Shown: positions 23,974 to 34,150 of the stretch, piece after piece
How the letters are laid out: each line of letters opens with the position of its first letter
Position numbering within the stretch: the first letter of the stretch is position 1
DNA from: Cryptomeria japonica
Taxonomy: Eukaryota > Streptophyta > Pinopsida > Cupressales > Cupressaceae
Assembly: GCF_030272615.1 (NCBI RefSeq)
Contig: NC_081407.1
Span: forward strand, 440,537,213 to 440,601,212
Direction: 5' to 3'
DNA length: 64,000 nt
Position numbers and translations under genes: made by a program
The notes under the pieces: model-generated
The model's database searches: none
Told to the model about the DNA's origin: nothing
The model's input: the letters and a program-made list of their open reading frames with translations, nothing else

Positions 23974-24498
23974 GAAATTGTGATTAGCAAAGACGCGTTG
24001 CTTCATCTGGATACAGTCCAGTTTAATCAAAGATTTTGCCTCACACTTGAGATTACTCTCACCATAAAGGGCAATGATTTTGTCATAGTGGCAAGCCAGG
24101 TTGGCAGCCCAATTAGCACACTTGTTGGCTTCTCTATATACATGTGTGAAAATACACATTTCAAAAGTTTCACTAATTTCCTTCACAATTTTTATGGCAT
24201 TGTGTATAGACCAAGAGGGAGGGAAAACATTATTCAAGAAGTTAATAATATTCAAAGAATCACCTTCAACCCAAACTTTAGTGCAATTGGAATCCTTAGC
24301 AAGAACCAACCCATGATAAGCAGCAATGGCCTCGACAACATGGTTGGTTTGACTACCTATAGGAATACATTTGATAGCTTTGCATATTCCCCCTTCATCC
24401 CTTAAAACCACACCGCACTCTGCATTTCCAAGGTTACCCTTGGAAGCACCATCAAAGTTAATTTTCATCCATCCATGAGGGGGGCATTCCCATCTCAC
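23971..24498 (-). pseudogene. LINE ORF2 RNase H domain (RVT_3)
   Basis: About 175 codons in one open frame. Visible landmarks are KINFDGASKGNLGNA (first Asp), VVEAIAAYHGLVLA (Glu), VWVEGDSLNIINFL (Asp), and a C-terminal HVYREANKCANWAANLA with the Asp/Asn position as Asn. These are the catalytic and structural positions of plant LINE RNase H. It is the C-terminal end of ORF2; the reading frame stops at 23971-23973 directly over the ORF3 start. The domain itself looks well preserved. Confidence 0.8.
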
Positions 24499-24586
24499 CT
24501 CTTCTCTAGGATTAGCATGTATTATATCACTCCCCTTTATTCTCCAATTATTGAAAATGATCTTACACCTTGATCTTTGGGGTTCG

Positions 24587-25054
24587 TTATTCCACCAGTG
24601 ATGTAGAGGTTCTCCACCATATGTCTTTTGATTTTATCAAAAAAAATTTAAGCTTTGAAGCCTTATCTCTGAACACTCTATCATTTCTTTCTTTCCAGAT
24701 TCCCCAACAAATATGAGGTAAAGCAAATCTCCATAACAAAGTAACTGAATTGTTCTTCGAAGGGTGGAACCAGGAATCAAAAACATCTTGGATAGCTACA
24801 TGGAAGACCCATCTGACATTGAAGTTGTCCAGACATCTAGCCCAAATATTAGCAGAGAAGGGATAATGGATAAACATGTGATTAATGGTTTCATCATTCT
24901 GCATACAAAGATGACAAATACTAGGCAGACAAAAACCTCTAGTTTTGATATTGTTAGTCGTCGGGATCTTATTTTGAAGGACAGTCCAGAAAAAATATTA
25001 ATTTTGGGAATAAGTCCTTTCACCCAAGCCTTAGCCCAGCAAGGACTCTCCTGA
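24587..25054 (-). pseudogene. LINE ORF2 zf-RVT domain
   Basis: The frame carries CLPSICHLCMQNDETINHMF followed by H and FSANIWARCLDNF, the Cys/His zinc-binding pattern C-x2-C...H...C/H between RT and RNase H of plant LINEs, and then LPHICWGIWKERNDRVFRD, which corresponds to the usual IWxxRNxRxF motif. A frameshift separates it from RNase H. Upstream the frame shifts again near 24900-25060. Confidence 0.75.
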
Positions 25055-25208
25055 CTAGAATATTGCTAAATATAAGAGAGGAGACAAAAAATTTACCGTC
25101 AGCAGTAAGTTTCCAGATAAGCTGGTCCTCATCATCAACCACCACCATAGAATTCATAATTTTATTCAGATGCTCAAGGGAAGGATCAACAGAGGATAAG
25201 TCCTTCCA

Positions 25209-26824
25209 CTAGCCTAAATTCCAGTAGTTAGGCACAGTGGTACTAAATTTTTCCTTACATTGATCCTGAAACTTGCCCCAATCAGGATTGTCACTAATGG
25301 GAGAGTCTAACAACCAAATGTCTTCCCAGAATTTAATGAAATTACCCTTCACCACCGTCTGTTTCACTCCTTTGACTATTATATCTCTAGTTCTAGTGAT
25401 ATTTTTCCAGATGTTGGAACCAATCGGAATATCTTCAGCCTTGAGGAAACTATGAAGGGTAGGGAGTTGTCTTTTATACTTATTGTCCCATATCAATTTC
25501 CATTCTCCCTCGGTATAATAACCTCTCCATATCTGCTTAGCCATAAGAAACTCAATCATATCTCTAATTCTTCTAAGACTAAGGCCTCCTTTTCTTATAG
25601 GTTTGCACACCTTATCCCATGCAATCAAATACATTCTCTTCTTTTCCTCAACCCCAGTCCAAAGAAAGGTTCTTTGATTTTTTTCAATAGCCTCCGCAAA
25701 CTTAACAAGGATTCTAAAAAGACTGATAGCATAGAGAGGGATACTTTGAAGAGTAGATTTTAGAAGCTGGACCTTTCCCGCTTGGCTGAGAAAAGAGCCT
25801 TTCCATCCAGCTAACTTCTTATGAAATTTATCCACAAGAGCTCCCCAGAAGGTATCAGGAGGCACTTGACATAAAGGGAGCCCAAGATAGGTGGCAGGGA
25901 GATTCCCAATTTGGCTACCCAAAATGTTACTAATATTTGTCTATCTTCTCTTCGGAGTGTTTATGAAATAAGAAAAACATTAAACTAGTTAATCAGTTGA
26001 CCAGTAGCAATCCCATATCTGTCCAAAGCTTTCTTTAAGCTTCTAGAATCTTTCACAGAAGAATTCCCCATAATAATTGAGTCATCCACAAATTGTTGAT
26101 GAGAACAAACTTGGTCAGCAAATGAAGGTTTAAGCCCTCTAAACTCTCCCTTCTCAACTATTTTTCCAATAAATCTACCCAAGCATTCCACCATGATTAT
26201 GAAAAGAACAGAGGAGAGAGGGTCCCCCTATTTGAGACCCCTGGAGGACTTGAAAAAGGGAGAAGGGGACCCATTGACCAACACAAAAAAAGAAGTAGAG
26301 GAAATCAATTGCATAATTAGACTGATGCTTCTAGAACAAAATCCAAAGGTAGAAAGAACAATCTACATAAAGCCCCAGTCAACTCTATCATAGGCTTTAG
26401 ATAAGTCAAGCTTCAAAAAGAAACCTTATTTTTTAGCCCTAGAAAGAGAATGAATGTTCTCATGGACCATGATTATCAAGTCCAAAATTTGCCTCCCAGG
26501 GACAAAACCACTTTGTTGAGGAGATATGATAGAGGGGAGCAAAGTCAGAATTCTAGAGGTCGAGACTTTAGAGATAATCTTGTACAAAGAATTGTAGAGG
26601 TTGATAGGTCTAAAAAGATCCATGGAGTCAGCTCCCATCTTCTTGGGAATAAGAGCAATGAAAGTACCATTCAATTCTTTCAAAACTCTCCTAGCACCAA
26701 AGAATTCTTTCACAGCACTGGAAACATCCCTTCCAACAATATGCCAATACATTTGAAAAAAGAACATAGGGAAACCATCCGGGCCTGGGGCCTTATTACC
26801 TTCAAAAAAGTTGACAGCTTTCAA
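25209..26824 (-). pseudogene. LINE ORF2 reverse transcriptase
   Basis: Motifs in order on the minus strand: NKAPGPDGFPMFFFQMYW (26750-26800), FIALIPKK, LFRPINLYNSLYKIISK, QSGFVPGRQILDLI (about 26490), LDLSKAYDRVDW (about 26370-26410), QFVDDSIIMG (catalytic FxDD, about 26075-26100), then NLPATYLGLPL, LAGWKGSFLSQAGKVQLLKS and KGGLSL (25209-25922). These are the fingers, palm and thumb landmarks of plant L1-type RT. Stops fall near 26425 and between 25925 and 25985, and one stop interrupts the segment before GDPLS. The Asp-Asp pair is present, but the frame is broken at least three times. Confidence 0.85.
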
Positions 26825-27995
26825 AATCTCATCACTAGTTGGGATAGCAGTAAGATAGGAGTTCTACCATTGACTTTAAGTTGAGAGATCATGTTGATAG
26901 CCTTGTGTTTTAAAGTGGACATGTAAAAGTATTTGGTGTTTCTATCCTCCTCCTTCAGCCAGATATTTCTCGACCTCTGTTTCCAGAAAGTTTCTTCTTT
27001 GGCTATGATGTCATGATATTTCATAAGAATCTTGTCTTTAGCCTCTCTAGAGACATTGTTGTAGCCATTATTTTGAATCTCATCTTGGATATCTTTCAGA
27101 TCTAAGAGAATGGCGACTTTAGAGACAAAAATGTTCCCAAAGAAGTCCTTATTCCATCTTTTAACATTGTCTTTCACAAACTTCAACTTTTTGACTACCT
27201 TATACATAACATTCCCTTCAACTCTAACCTGCCACAAATCCTTGATTTTGATTTCAAGGTCTGGGTGTTTGGTCCACATTCTTTCAAATATATAAGGGAA
27301 ATGCCTCCTTCCCTGCTTGGGATCAGCAGTAAAAGATATGGGATAATGATCTGACTCGGCCCTGATATGAGCAAATAAAGAACAAAAGTAGGAATTAAAC
27401 TAGTCATGAGAGATTAAAGCTCTATCAAGCGTTACCTGAATTAAATCTTCATGACTCCTTCTATTGGTCCAAGTGTATTTAACCCCTTGCAAGTCCAGAT
27501 CATAGAGAGCATGGTTAATGAACTCCATCAAGTCCAATCTGTTGTCCAGATTAGTTTGGCTCCCTCCCTTCTTCTCATTTTCTCTTAGAGGGGTATTGAA
27601 ATCCCCCATGATAATCCAACTATCTTCTGTAAAATTACTTCTAAGCGAGGATAGGTTTCTCCAGAAAACACTTCTACAAGCTTTGGTGTTAGGGGCATAC
27701 ACAATAGTCAAGACCCACAAAGTACCATCTTTCAAATGCTTAAATCTAATACAAGCCAAGTTGTTATCTTGAATCAACACCTCTCCCTTAACATTATTAT
27801 TATTCCAAAAAGTAGCTATACCCCCAAATGCCCCTTTAGAACTACCACCACTAACTTCCCCATTACTGAACATTTTTAGACATTCAACCTTCTCCCTAGA
27901 CATTTTCGTTTCTTGAATCAAAATAATATCCGGGTTTTTGTCTCTACTCATACTTTTTATTAAATCTTGTTTATGAGGATTATTCAATCCTCGTA
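26821..27995 (-). pseudogene. LINE ORF2 apurinic-type endonuclease and linker
   Basis: Residues of the exonuclease-endonuclease-phosphatase fold are visible on the minus strand: NIRGLNNPHKQ at the start (about 27985), DIILIQETKMS (Glu), WIIMGDFNTPLRENEK (Asp and Asn), KYTWTNRR, and SDHYPIS (about 27340-27360, Asp-His). This domain nicks the target DNA in target-primed reverse transcription. The Trp normally before NIRG is a TAG stop, and another stop lies at 27400 before FNSYFC. Downstream (26821-27279) is the usual helical linker with WLKEEDRNTKYFY. The ORF2 start itself is not clear. Confidence 0.8.
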
Positions 27996-28873
27996 TATTC
28001 TAGGAAATAATCTTCTTGATTTTTTGGAAATACCTGCTTCAAAGATGGTTCTTTGAGTACCATCCACTAGATTATTGTTGGTTTCCATGGTCCTCTTCTT
28101 TGCATTTGAATATCTTTCAAGTGATGTGTATTGAGCCCCCACATCCCCTAGTCTACTTATGGTGTTTCTGGTAGTCAGATGGTTGTTATAATAATTATTA
28201 TTATTATTTTATTCTTGCCCTTTCTTTTGTCCTCCGATATTTCTTCCTCCTCCTATTTTGTCCCACTCTTTTTTAGAGCCTTTTTTATGTCTTCTTCATT
28301 TCCCCATATTGGAGCATTTTCCTTTGGGAAGGTCAGCTTGACTTGGGTCGAAGAAGCCAGAGAGATCTTTCTCTAGGATATTATCATGTTGAGCATCTTG
28401 AAACTAGCTTACTCCATTTTATGACCCTGAAGAAATTTCTTCTTTGTTAGGAACATCTCCCTCCTCCTTATTGTCCTTGGTTTGACTGTCTCCCTTATCC
28501 ATCTGACTACTTTCCTGCTTCTCACTCTCAACTATATTTTGATATGTCGTGTCCTTTTGGTTATTTAGGTAGTTGCATTTTGAGTTCTTCTCTCCATCAT
28601 TACAATCCCTTCCACTTTTCTCCTTCTCATTTCCTAATGAGAAATATTATCTTGCACTCCATCCACCGTTTCATTTCCTGATCCCCTGGCTAATTCCTCC
28701 TCATTTCTTCTAATCTGGGATTGTTTCTCCTAATCCGAACCATCAAAAGGAAAATCTTTCAAATATTTTTCTATATTATTATTTGGGTTCATTTCCACCT
28801 TTTTCCAAACCCTATCTTGGGTTTGAGGTTTGGATTCTTTGTTTGGGCATTTTTTAGCCCAATGCCCAACTCT
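27996..28873 (-). pseudogene. LINE ORF1 C-terminal region, frameshifted
   Basis: Continues from the zinc knuckle: after an in-frame stop at 28872-28874 the frame reads RVGHWAKKCPNKE, completing a CCHC knuckle of the zf-CCHC_4 type whose first Cys is a Tyr (YFHC). The rest is polar and low in complexity and shifts frame repeatedly. No other domain is seen. Confidence 0.55.
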
Positions 28874-29786
28874 CTAACAGTGAAAATAGGCAAAGGGAAT
28901 AGATTCATAAATGAGTTTTTGCACCCATTTGCTAAGTTTTGAATCTATCTCTATCTCCTCTGGCATATCTGTATCAGGCCCAACCCCTACACAGATTCTA
29001 GCATAAATGCATCTTCTTCTGGACGTCGTCACCGGGTCAATGGAGAGAAGCTCCCTGAAAGCATTAGCTATCCCAAAAAACACATCTTCCTCCCAATATT
29101 CCATTGGAAGACCTGGAAGCTTTATCCAAACAGGTACTTGGACCACAAACTCATCATCTAGAATCGAGTTAGGGTACCATTTCTTGATATACATTATATA
29201 TTTACCTTTCGTCCAGGTTCCATTGCAAAGGATTTGTCTACGGTCTTCCTCACATGAGAAGGAAAAGGAGAGACAACCTTTATTCATAGCTACCACATCC
29301 ACCTGGCCTTTCACATTCCATTTTCTCTTAATGAATCTGCAAACAATCTCAATGTTAGGTCTTGCCCCAATGAATTTGCCTATCAAGGTACTTTCCATTC
29401 GAGCAATATTACGATTTATAATTTGATCAGGAATGGAAATGGCGTACTTTCCCTAAGGAATATTCGAGATATTTTCAACAGGAGGCAAAGTCGACTTACC
29501 TTTAGGTTTGATGCCAAACAGAGAAAACCATTTACCGATCTTCCCAGGCCTATCACTGTCCAAGGGTCCACGTGATCTGGGACCCCCACCTGGGTCCCTT
29601 GAATCCAAAGGGGCATTGGGTTCCATACCTTCTGATCCATCCCCCTCCAAAGGACTGGAGAATCCACCTGCTACATGTTGCTCTAGGTCTTCCACCCAAA
29701 AAATTTGAATTTTGGGCTTGTCCATTCCCCTTGTCCGCTTCGCTCCACTCCATTTTGGCTCTAGAACTATCCATATTGTTGATCAT
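28874..29786 (-). pseudogene. LINE ORF1: DUF4283-type nucleic-acid-binding protein
   Basis: The start is probably the ATG at 29784-29786 or 29772. The N-terminal 100 codons are split between two frames (29453-29725 and 29553-29786) by a frameshift. The main block (29398-28874) begins MESTLIGKFIGARPN and includes FSFSCEEDRRQILCNGTW, VQVPVWIKLPGLPMEYW and RRRCIYARICVGV. This is the DUF4283 pattern found in ORF1 of plant LINEs, ending at the zinc knuckle PFAYFHC. ORF1 proteins bind element RNA. An in-frame TAG interrupts the knuckle. Confidence 0.8.
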
Positions 29787-29800
29787 TATGATAGAATGTT
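29785..29800. repeat. 16 bp target-site duplication (right) of LINE
   Basis: Identical to 21918-21933 (ATTATGATAGAATGTT). Confidence 0.9.
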
Positions 29801-30058
29801 GTTAAGTAGTGATGTTAAAACACCCTAGGGAATAATTGTGTTGCATGAGCATATTTGAACTATATTAATGTTAGAAGGTTTAATCCACTTGCGTAAAATG
29901 TATTTATGATGTTCTATACAATGTTTCATGTGTTCTTGCAATTGGATAAGGTTGTATTGATGTATGTTAACATTGGATTAATGTAATGGATGTTTTTTAA
30001 AAAAAAATTGTTAGTAATTTTTAGATTGTTTCTCTTGGGTATTTGGGTGGGCATTACA
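29801..30058 (+). repeat. 5' LTR of chromovirus, part 2
   Basis: Continues the LTR after the LINE and ends GGGTGGGCATTACA, matching the solo LTR end CTAGTGGGCATTACA at 63211-63225. Confidence 0.85.
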
Positions 30059-30060
30059 TC

Positions 30061-30072
30061 TGGTATCAGAGC
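30061..30072 (+). other. Primer-binding site of chromovirus
   Basis: TGGTATCAGAGC, two bases after the LTR end, is complementary to the 3' end of plant initiator tRNA-Met, the standard primer of many plant LTR elements. Confidence 0.9.
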
Positions 30073-30233
30073 CCATGTTCATACATTGGGTACTCTAGTT
30101 TCATATGAATCCATTCTATGAGTTAGCATATGTTAGCATATGGTATCCCAGTGGTGTATCCCTGCTTGTTATTCTTTTCCTTATTTGCCCTAGATTTTAG
30201 ATCATAGACTCTTTTGCATCTTGGATAGCCAAG

Positions 30234-31490
30234 ATGCCTACTAGAGGTAGAGGTCATGGCCGCAGTCATGGTGGTTGCATGGGTACTCGTCGGAATCCTC
30301 TCCCTGAGGTTTCTGAAGAGTCACACCACGAGCAGCAGCAGCAGCAGGATCAACAACATGAGGTGGAGAAACAACATTATCGAGGAGGTGGTGATGTAAT
30401 TCCACAACTACGACACTTCAAAATCTTCTTGATCGTCTAGGTCTAGGGCAGGAGGAAAATCATCAAGAGGAGTCTCATCATTCGGGCCATGAGGATAGAG
30501 TTGTGTATTAGGAGCATGAGAGGGAGAGTTCACGTTCACCTCGTAGGAGAGTAGATGTTGTAGAGAATCAGAATGCAGCTACAACTGGTCATATGAGAGA
30601 CCTCCTTAGCGCTTGTCCCCCTACTTTTGATGGGTTTGCCAGTGGATTGGAGGTAAAGACTTGGTTGCTTGACTTGGGTAGGTGTTTTTCCATGCACCCG
30701 TATAGCAGTAACACCAAGGCCAAGTGTACGATTATGCATCTTTGAGATTTCACTTCCATGTGGTGGTGTACGGAGGAGCAAAAGCTCCATTTGGATATTG
30801 CGATACTTTTGTGGGAATTATTCCTTAAGCGATTTCGTGCTCGTTTTATGTCAGATCTTTGGAGACAGTGTAGGGCTGATGAGTTCCATGATTTAAGGCA
30901 GCGGGGTATGACAGTTGGGCAGGATGAGAAGAAATTTTTTGAGCTTAGACAATACTTTGGGATTGCAGATGATGATGCGATGCTTGTGCAACATTTTAAT
31001 AGGGGTCTTAATGACCACATTGGTGGTGATGTTCGGGTTCTTGAACCCAAGTCTATGGAGATAGAGGTGGAGAAGGCCCATTTGATTGAGGAGAAGTTGT
31101 CTTTTGCATCAAGAGGCTCTATAGGTATGCAGACTAGTAGTGTTCCAGCTTTAGGATCAATTGTGAGAGGTGCTCAGTCACAGTTTTTAGGACAGGCTAG
31201 GAGTTATCCTTCCTATTCCCGAGGTGGTCAGTGATATCGGAAGAAGAACTTTTAGGGTCCTAACTTTACACGTGGAGCTAGATAACAACAGGATAGGGAT
31301 CATGGCAGACAATATGATAGACGACTAATTTCCTCTGAGCCATCTCAGAGTGTTCAGTAGTCTAGTAGAGGCAGTGTGCAACAGTCTAGTGCCCCACCAG
31401 TTGCACGAGGTTTCACCAGAGGGAGTTGTTTCTCTTGTGACAAGTTGGATCACTATGCATCTCAGTGTCCTTATAGGCCCACACAAATGT
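30234..31490 (+). pseudogene. Chromovirus gag
   Basis: The ATG at 30234 begins MPTRGRGHGRSHGG, followed by a CAG-repeat Gln tract (30331-30344). A frameshift near 30405 leads into the capsid region: DLLSACPPTFDGFASGLEVKTWL (30597-30665), then, after a stop at 30744, ELFLKRFRARFMSDLWRQ and LVQHFNRGLNDHIGGDVRVL. The nucleocapsid knuckle at 31427-31468 reads CFSCDKLDHYASQC (C-x2-C-x4-H-x4-C, intact cysteines and histidine). Gag packages element RNA. Several stops (30744, 31232 and others) make it inactive. Confidence 0.8.
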
Positions 31491-31523
31491 CAGGATAGAG
31501 ACCCAGAACTTCAAAGCCCATAG

Positions 31524-31964
31524 TTGGTGATACAGGTAGATCCCATCGTGTGTGTGGTGGTTGATAACCGTCAGGCTGATCATCAAAGCATTGTTGTTGA
31601 GACTACATGTGAGATAGGTGGTATCTCTTGCTCAGTATTGTTTTATTTTGGTGCTACTGATTCTTTTATTTCCTCTTCTTTAGTAGAGAAATGCGGTCTT
31701 GTTGTGGCAAAGCAGGCTGATAGGTGGCAGGTTGAGTTGGCCACGGGATCCAAGATGGTTGTGGATTCCCTTGTGCATGGTTGTGTTTTGGAGCTGGGTG
31801 TGCTCTCTACCATGGTTGATCTTCATGTGATATCTTTGGGATCCTATGGAGTGGTTTTAGGTATGGATTGTCTTGAGTCCCATCACGATAGGATTGATTG
31901 TCGAGGTAAGAGAGTGCAGTGTTTGGATGATAGCGAGAAGAGTGTGGAAATAGTAGGTATTTAG
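31524..31964 (+). pseudogene. Chromovirus aspartic protease, catalytic site lost
   Basis: An open frame of 146 codons spans the protease: CEIGGISCSVLFYFGATDSF covers the active-site loop, where the family has LFDSGATHSF. The catalytic Asp is a Tyr and the Ser a Phe (YFGAT), so the enzyme cannot work. The C-terminal flap region keeps GVVLGMDCLESHHDRIDCRG, the family's LGMDWLxxxxAxIDC. It processes Gag-Pol in active relatives. Confidence 0.8.
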
Positions 31965-31982
31965 TGACCTATCTCTCTTCGC

Positions 31983-33284
31983 ATGATTTCCATAATGCAG
32001 ATGAAGCGTTGTGTGCGCAAGGGTTGTCAACTTCTTGCAGTTAGAGTGGATGAGTTGGATGAGGGTGAGAGTAGGGATTATGTCTTTTCTTTTCATCCTA
32101 TTTTGCAGGAGTTTTCATATGTGTTCTTGAGTGAGATTCTAGGTATGTCGCCTAAGCGCGACATTGATTTCAAGACTTATCGGATGACCACTCAAGAGTT
32201 GAGTGAGTTGAGATTGTAGCTTGAGGATTTATTGGAAAAGGGATTCATTTGGCCTAGTGTTTCACCTTGGGGTGTGTCGATGTTGTTTTTGAAGAAGAAG
32301 GATGGGTCTCTTCAATTGTGCATCGATTATAGACAGTTGAATAAGGTGATGGTGAAGAACTGTTATCCTTTGCCAAGGATCGATGATTTGTTTGATTGAA
32401 TCAAGGATGTGAAGGTCTTCTCTAAGATAGACCTCAAATCTGGGTATCATTAGTTGCATATTCATGAGGCAGACATTCATTACACAACATTTCGCATGAG
32501 GTATGGCTATTATGAGTTCACAGTGGTGCCATTTGGGTTGATGAATGCTCCATCAATTTTCATGAGCTTGATGAATGAAGTGTTCAGGACCTATCTTGAC
32601 ATATTTTTTCTCATGTTCCTAAATGATATTTTAATTTATTCGAGGATAGAGGAGGAGCACGAGAAGCATACACAGCTAGTCTTATAGTGTCTCCATGAGA
32701 ATCAGTTGTACGCCAATGTGGCTAAGTGTGATTTTTTCTAGACCGAGGTGAAATACCTTGTCTATGTCATTTCAGGAGAGGGTATCGTAGTGGATCCCTC
32801 TAAGATTTAGGCGATTGTGGATTGGCTAGCACCCACTAATGTGGGTGAGGTATGCAATTTTATGGGTTTTGCAGGCTATTATCGCCGGTTTGTTTAGGAT
32901 TTCTCTAGGATTGCATATCCTATCACTTCTCTTCAAAGGAAAGGGAAGAAGTTAATTTAGTCAGAGCGATGTGAGATAGCTTTTCGGATTTTGAAGGAGC
33001 GTTTGACTAGTGCACCTATCTTAGTAGTTCCAGATCCTTTGGGTGACTTTGTGGTTTGCACAGATGCATCTTTGGAGGGCCTTGGAGCAATTCTCATGCA
33101 GGATGGATGTGTGATTTCCTATGAGTCACATAAGCTCAAAGATCATGAGTTGAACTACCCTACTCATGATCTAGAGTGAGCGAAAGTTATTCATGCATTG
33201 GTTAGATGGAGGCAATTCCTTCTTGTGCATCGATTTGAGTTGCATAGCGATCATCGCAGTTTGCAGTATATCTTCACGCAGCCG
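31983..33284 (+). pseudogene. Chromovirus reverse transcriptase and RNase H, part 1
   Basis: The linker and RT follow protease: [83 protein letters not shown], and the catalytic motif region MFLNDILIYS. The last should be F-[VI]-D-D-ILIYS, so the first Asp is now Asn. RNase H begins with [16 protein letters not shown] (about 33055) and reaches FELHSDHRSLQYIF, where the SINE interrupts it. Stop codons interrupt the frame at 32217, 32397, 32451, 32685, 32739 and later positions. Confidence 0.85.
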
Positions 33285-33293
33285 AATCTAAAT

Positions 33294-33585
33294 TTTTTAA
33301 ATTTTTTTTAAAACTATGCCTGGTAAACTTTTTAACGTGACTGGTGATGCTGGCACAACACACCCTCCGGCTCCAAGTGAACGCTTTTGACCCAGATCTA
33401 TGAACCGGTGAGGCCACAAATGGGAGACCTCATCTCCACACTTCACTTGTTCAAATCTGTGAGCACAATGGCCCAATGAAGGCACGAGGCCTTGCAAACA
33501 CAATGGCCTAGTAGGGATTTGAACCTTGGTGGCCACTTCACCAATGAAGTGTTTAAACCGTGACACTACATGCCCAAAGACACCA
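33294..33585 (-). mobile_element. tRNA-derived SINE
   Basis: A 292 bp block breaks the chromovirus frame between TQPNLN and RQWRWMEFL, with AATCTAAAT (33285-33293) and AATCTGAAT (33586-33594) as a one-mismatch 9 bp target duplication. On the minus strand it starts GGTGTCTTTGGGCATGTAGT, has a pol III B-box match GGTTCAAATCC (33515-33525; consensus GGTTCGANNCC) 60 bases in, a weaker A-box-like TAGTGTCACGG before it, and ends in an A-rich tail (T-rich on plus at 33294-33313). It encodes no protein and needs LINE enzymes to move. Confidence 0.8.
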
Positions 33586-34117
33586 AATCTGAATGTTAGG
33601 CAATGGCGTTGGATGGAGTTTTTGTGCGAGTATGACTTCGAGGTGAGGTACATACAGGGTAAGGAGAATGTGGTAGTAGATGCATTGAGTCACAGGAGGC
33701 ATGAGGTATCAACAGTGGTTCTCAGTGTTGATTTGAGGAGTTGTATTCTTAGTGCACTTCCAAAAGATGCTTGGTATCAATAGGTTAGAGAGGAGATTGC
33801 TTCAGGAAGGCCTTTGGATGGCAGTTATATGAGATATTCACTAGATTTTGATGGCCTTCTTCATTATCTGGGACGTATCTATGTTCCACCATCAGATGGT
33901 CTTTGAGCATTGATACTATCAAAGGCTCATCGTGCACCTTACTTGGCACATCCAGGTGTCAAGAAGATGCACGTGAATTTGTGACAGCTATATCATTGGG
34001 AAGGCATGAGGAGAGATAGTGGATAATGTCTCATGTTGCTTACAGTGTCAATGCATGAAGGTAGAGCACCGACATCTAGCAGGTTTGTTGCAATCGAACC
34101 TGATTCTGGAGTGGAAA
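33586..34117 (+). pseudogene. Chromovirus RNase H end and integrase zinc-binding region
   Basis: After the SINE the frame resumes with RQWRWMEFLCEYDFEVRYIQ and GKENVVVDALSH, the end of RNase H. The integrase N-terminus follows: LSKAHRAPYLAHPGVKKMH (the His-His part of the HHCC finger) and LYHWEGMRRD. The Cys part is frameshifted. The frame is cut at 34117 by the CACTA insertion, exactly inside the EWK-WD junction before the catalytic core. Stops at 33781 and 33905 show decay. Confidence 0.8.
34115..34117. repeat. 3 bp target-site duplication AAA (left) of CACTA element
   Basis: AAA precedes CACTA here and follows CTAGTG at 45063-45065. Removing the element joins GAGTGGAAA to TGGGACATC and restores the integrase reading. 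Confidence 0.85.
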
Positions 34118-34150
34118 CACTAATACATTTGGGGTCAAATTCTGATGGAG
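34118..34150 (+). repeat. CACTA left terminal inverted repeat
   Basis: CACTAATACATTTGGGGTCA and onward pairs with the right end at 45031-45062, with a few mismatches and one indel. Confidence 0.85.

Larger units (their letters stand above)
21934..29784 (-). mobile_element. Near full-length LINE with three reading frames
   Basis: A 7.85 kb insertion on the minus strand, flanked by a perfect 16 bp duplication. In transcript order it carries ORF1 (nucleic-acid-binding type), ORF2 (endonuclease, reverse transcriptase, zf-RVT, RNase H) and a further ORF3 after RNase H. The 3' end reads CAAAAACCTATTTTTAATTA with no long A tail. The first possible ATG (29784-29786) overlaps the junction itself, so either the 5' leader is nearly absent or the copy lost it. 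Several frameshifts and stops make it inactive. Confidence 0.85.

Noticed and set aside
30061-30072. tRNA gene fragment
   Set aside because: The match to initiator tRNA is only the 12-base primer-binding site next to the LTR end. No cloverleaf is present.
33297-33653. Minus-strand frame of 118 codons
   Set aside because: It spans the SINE and its border and has no protein similarity that I recognise.
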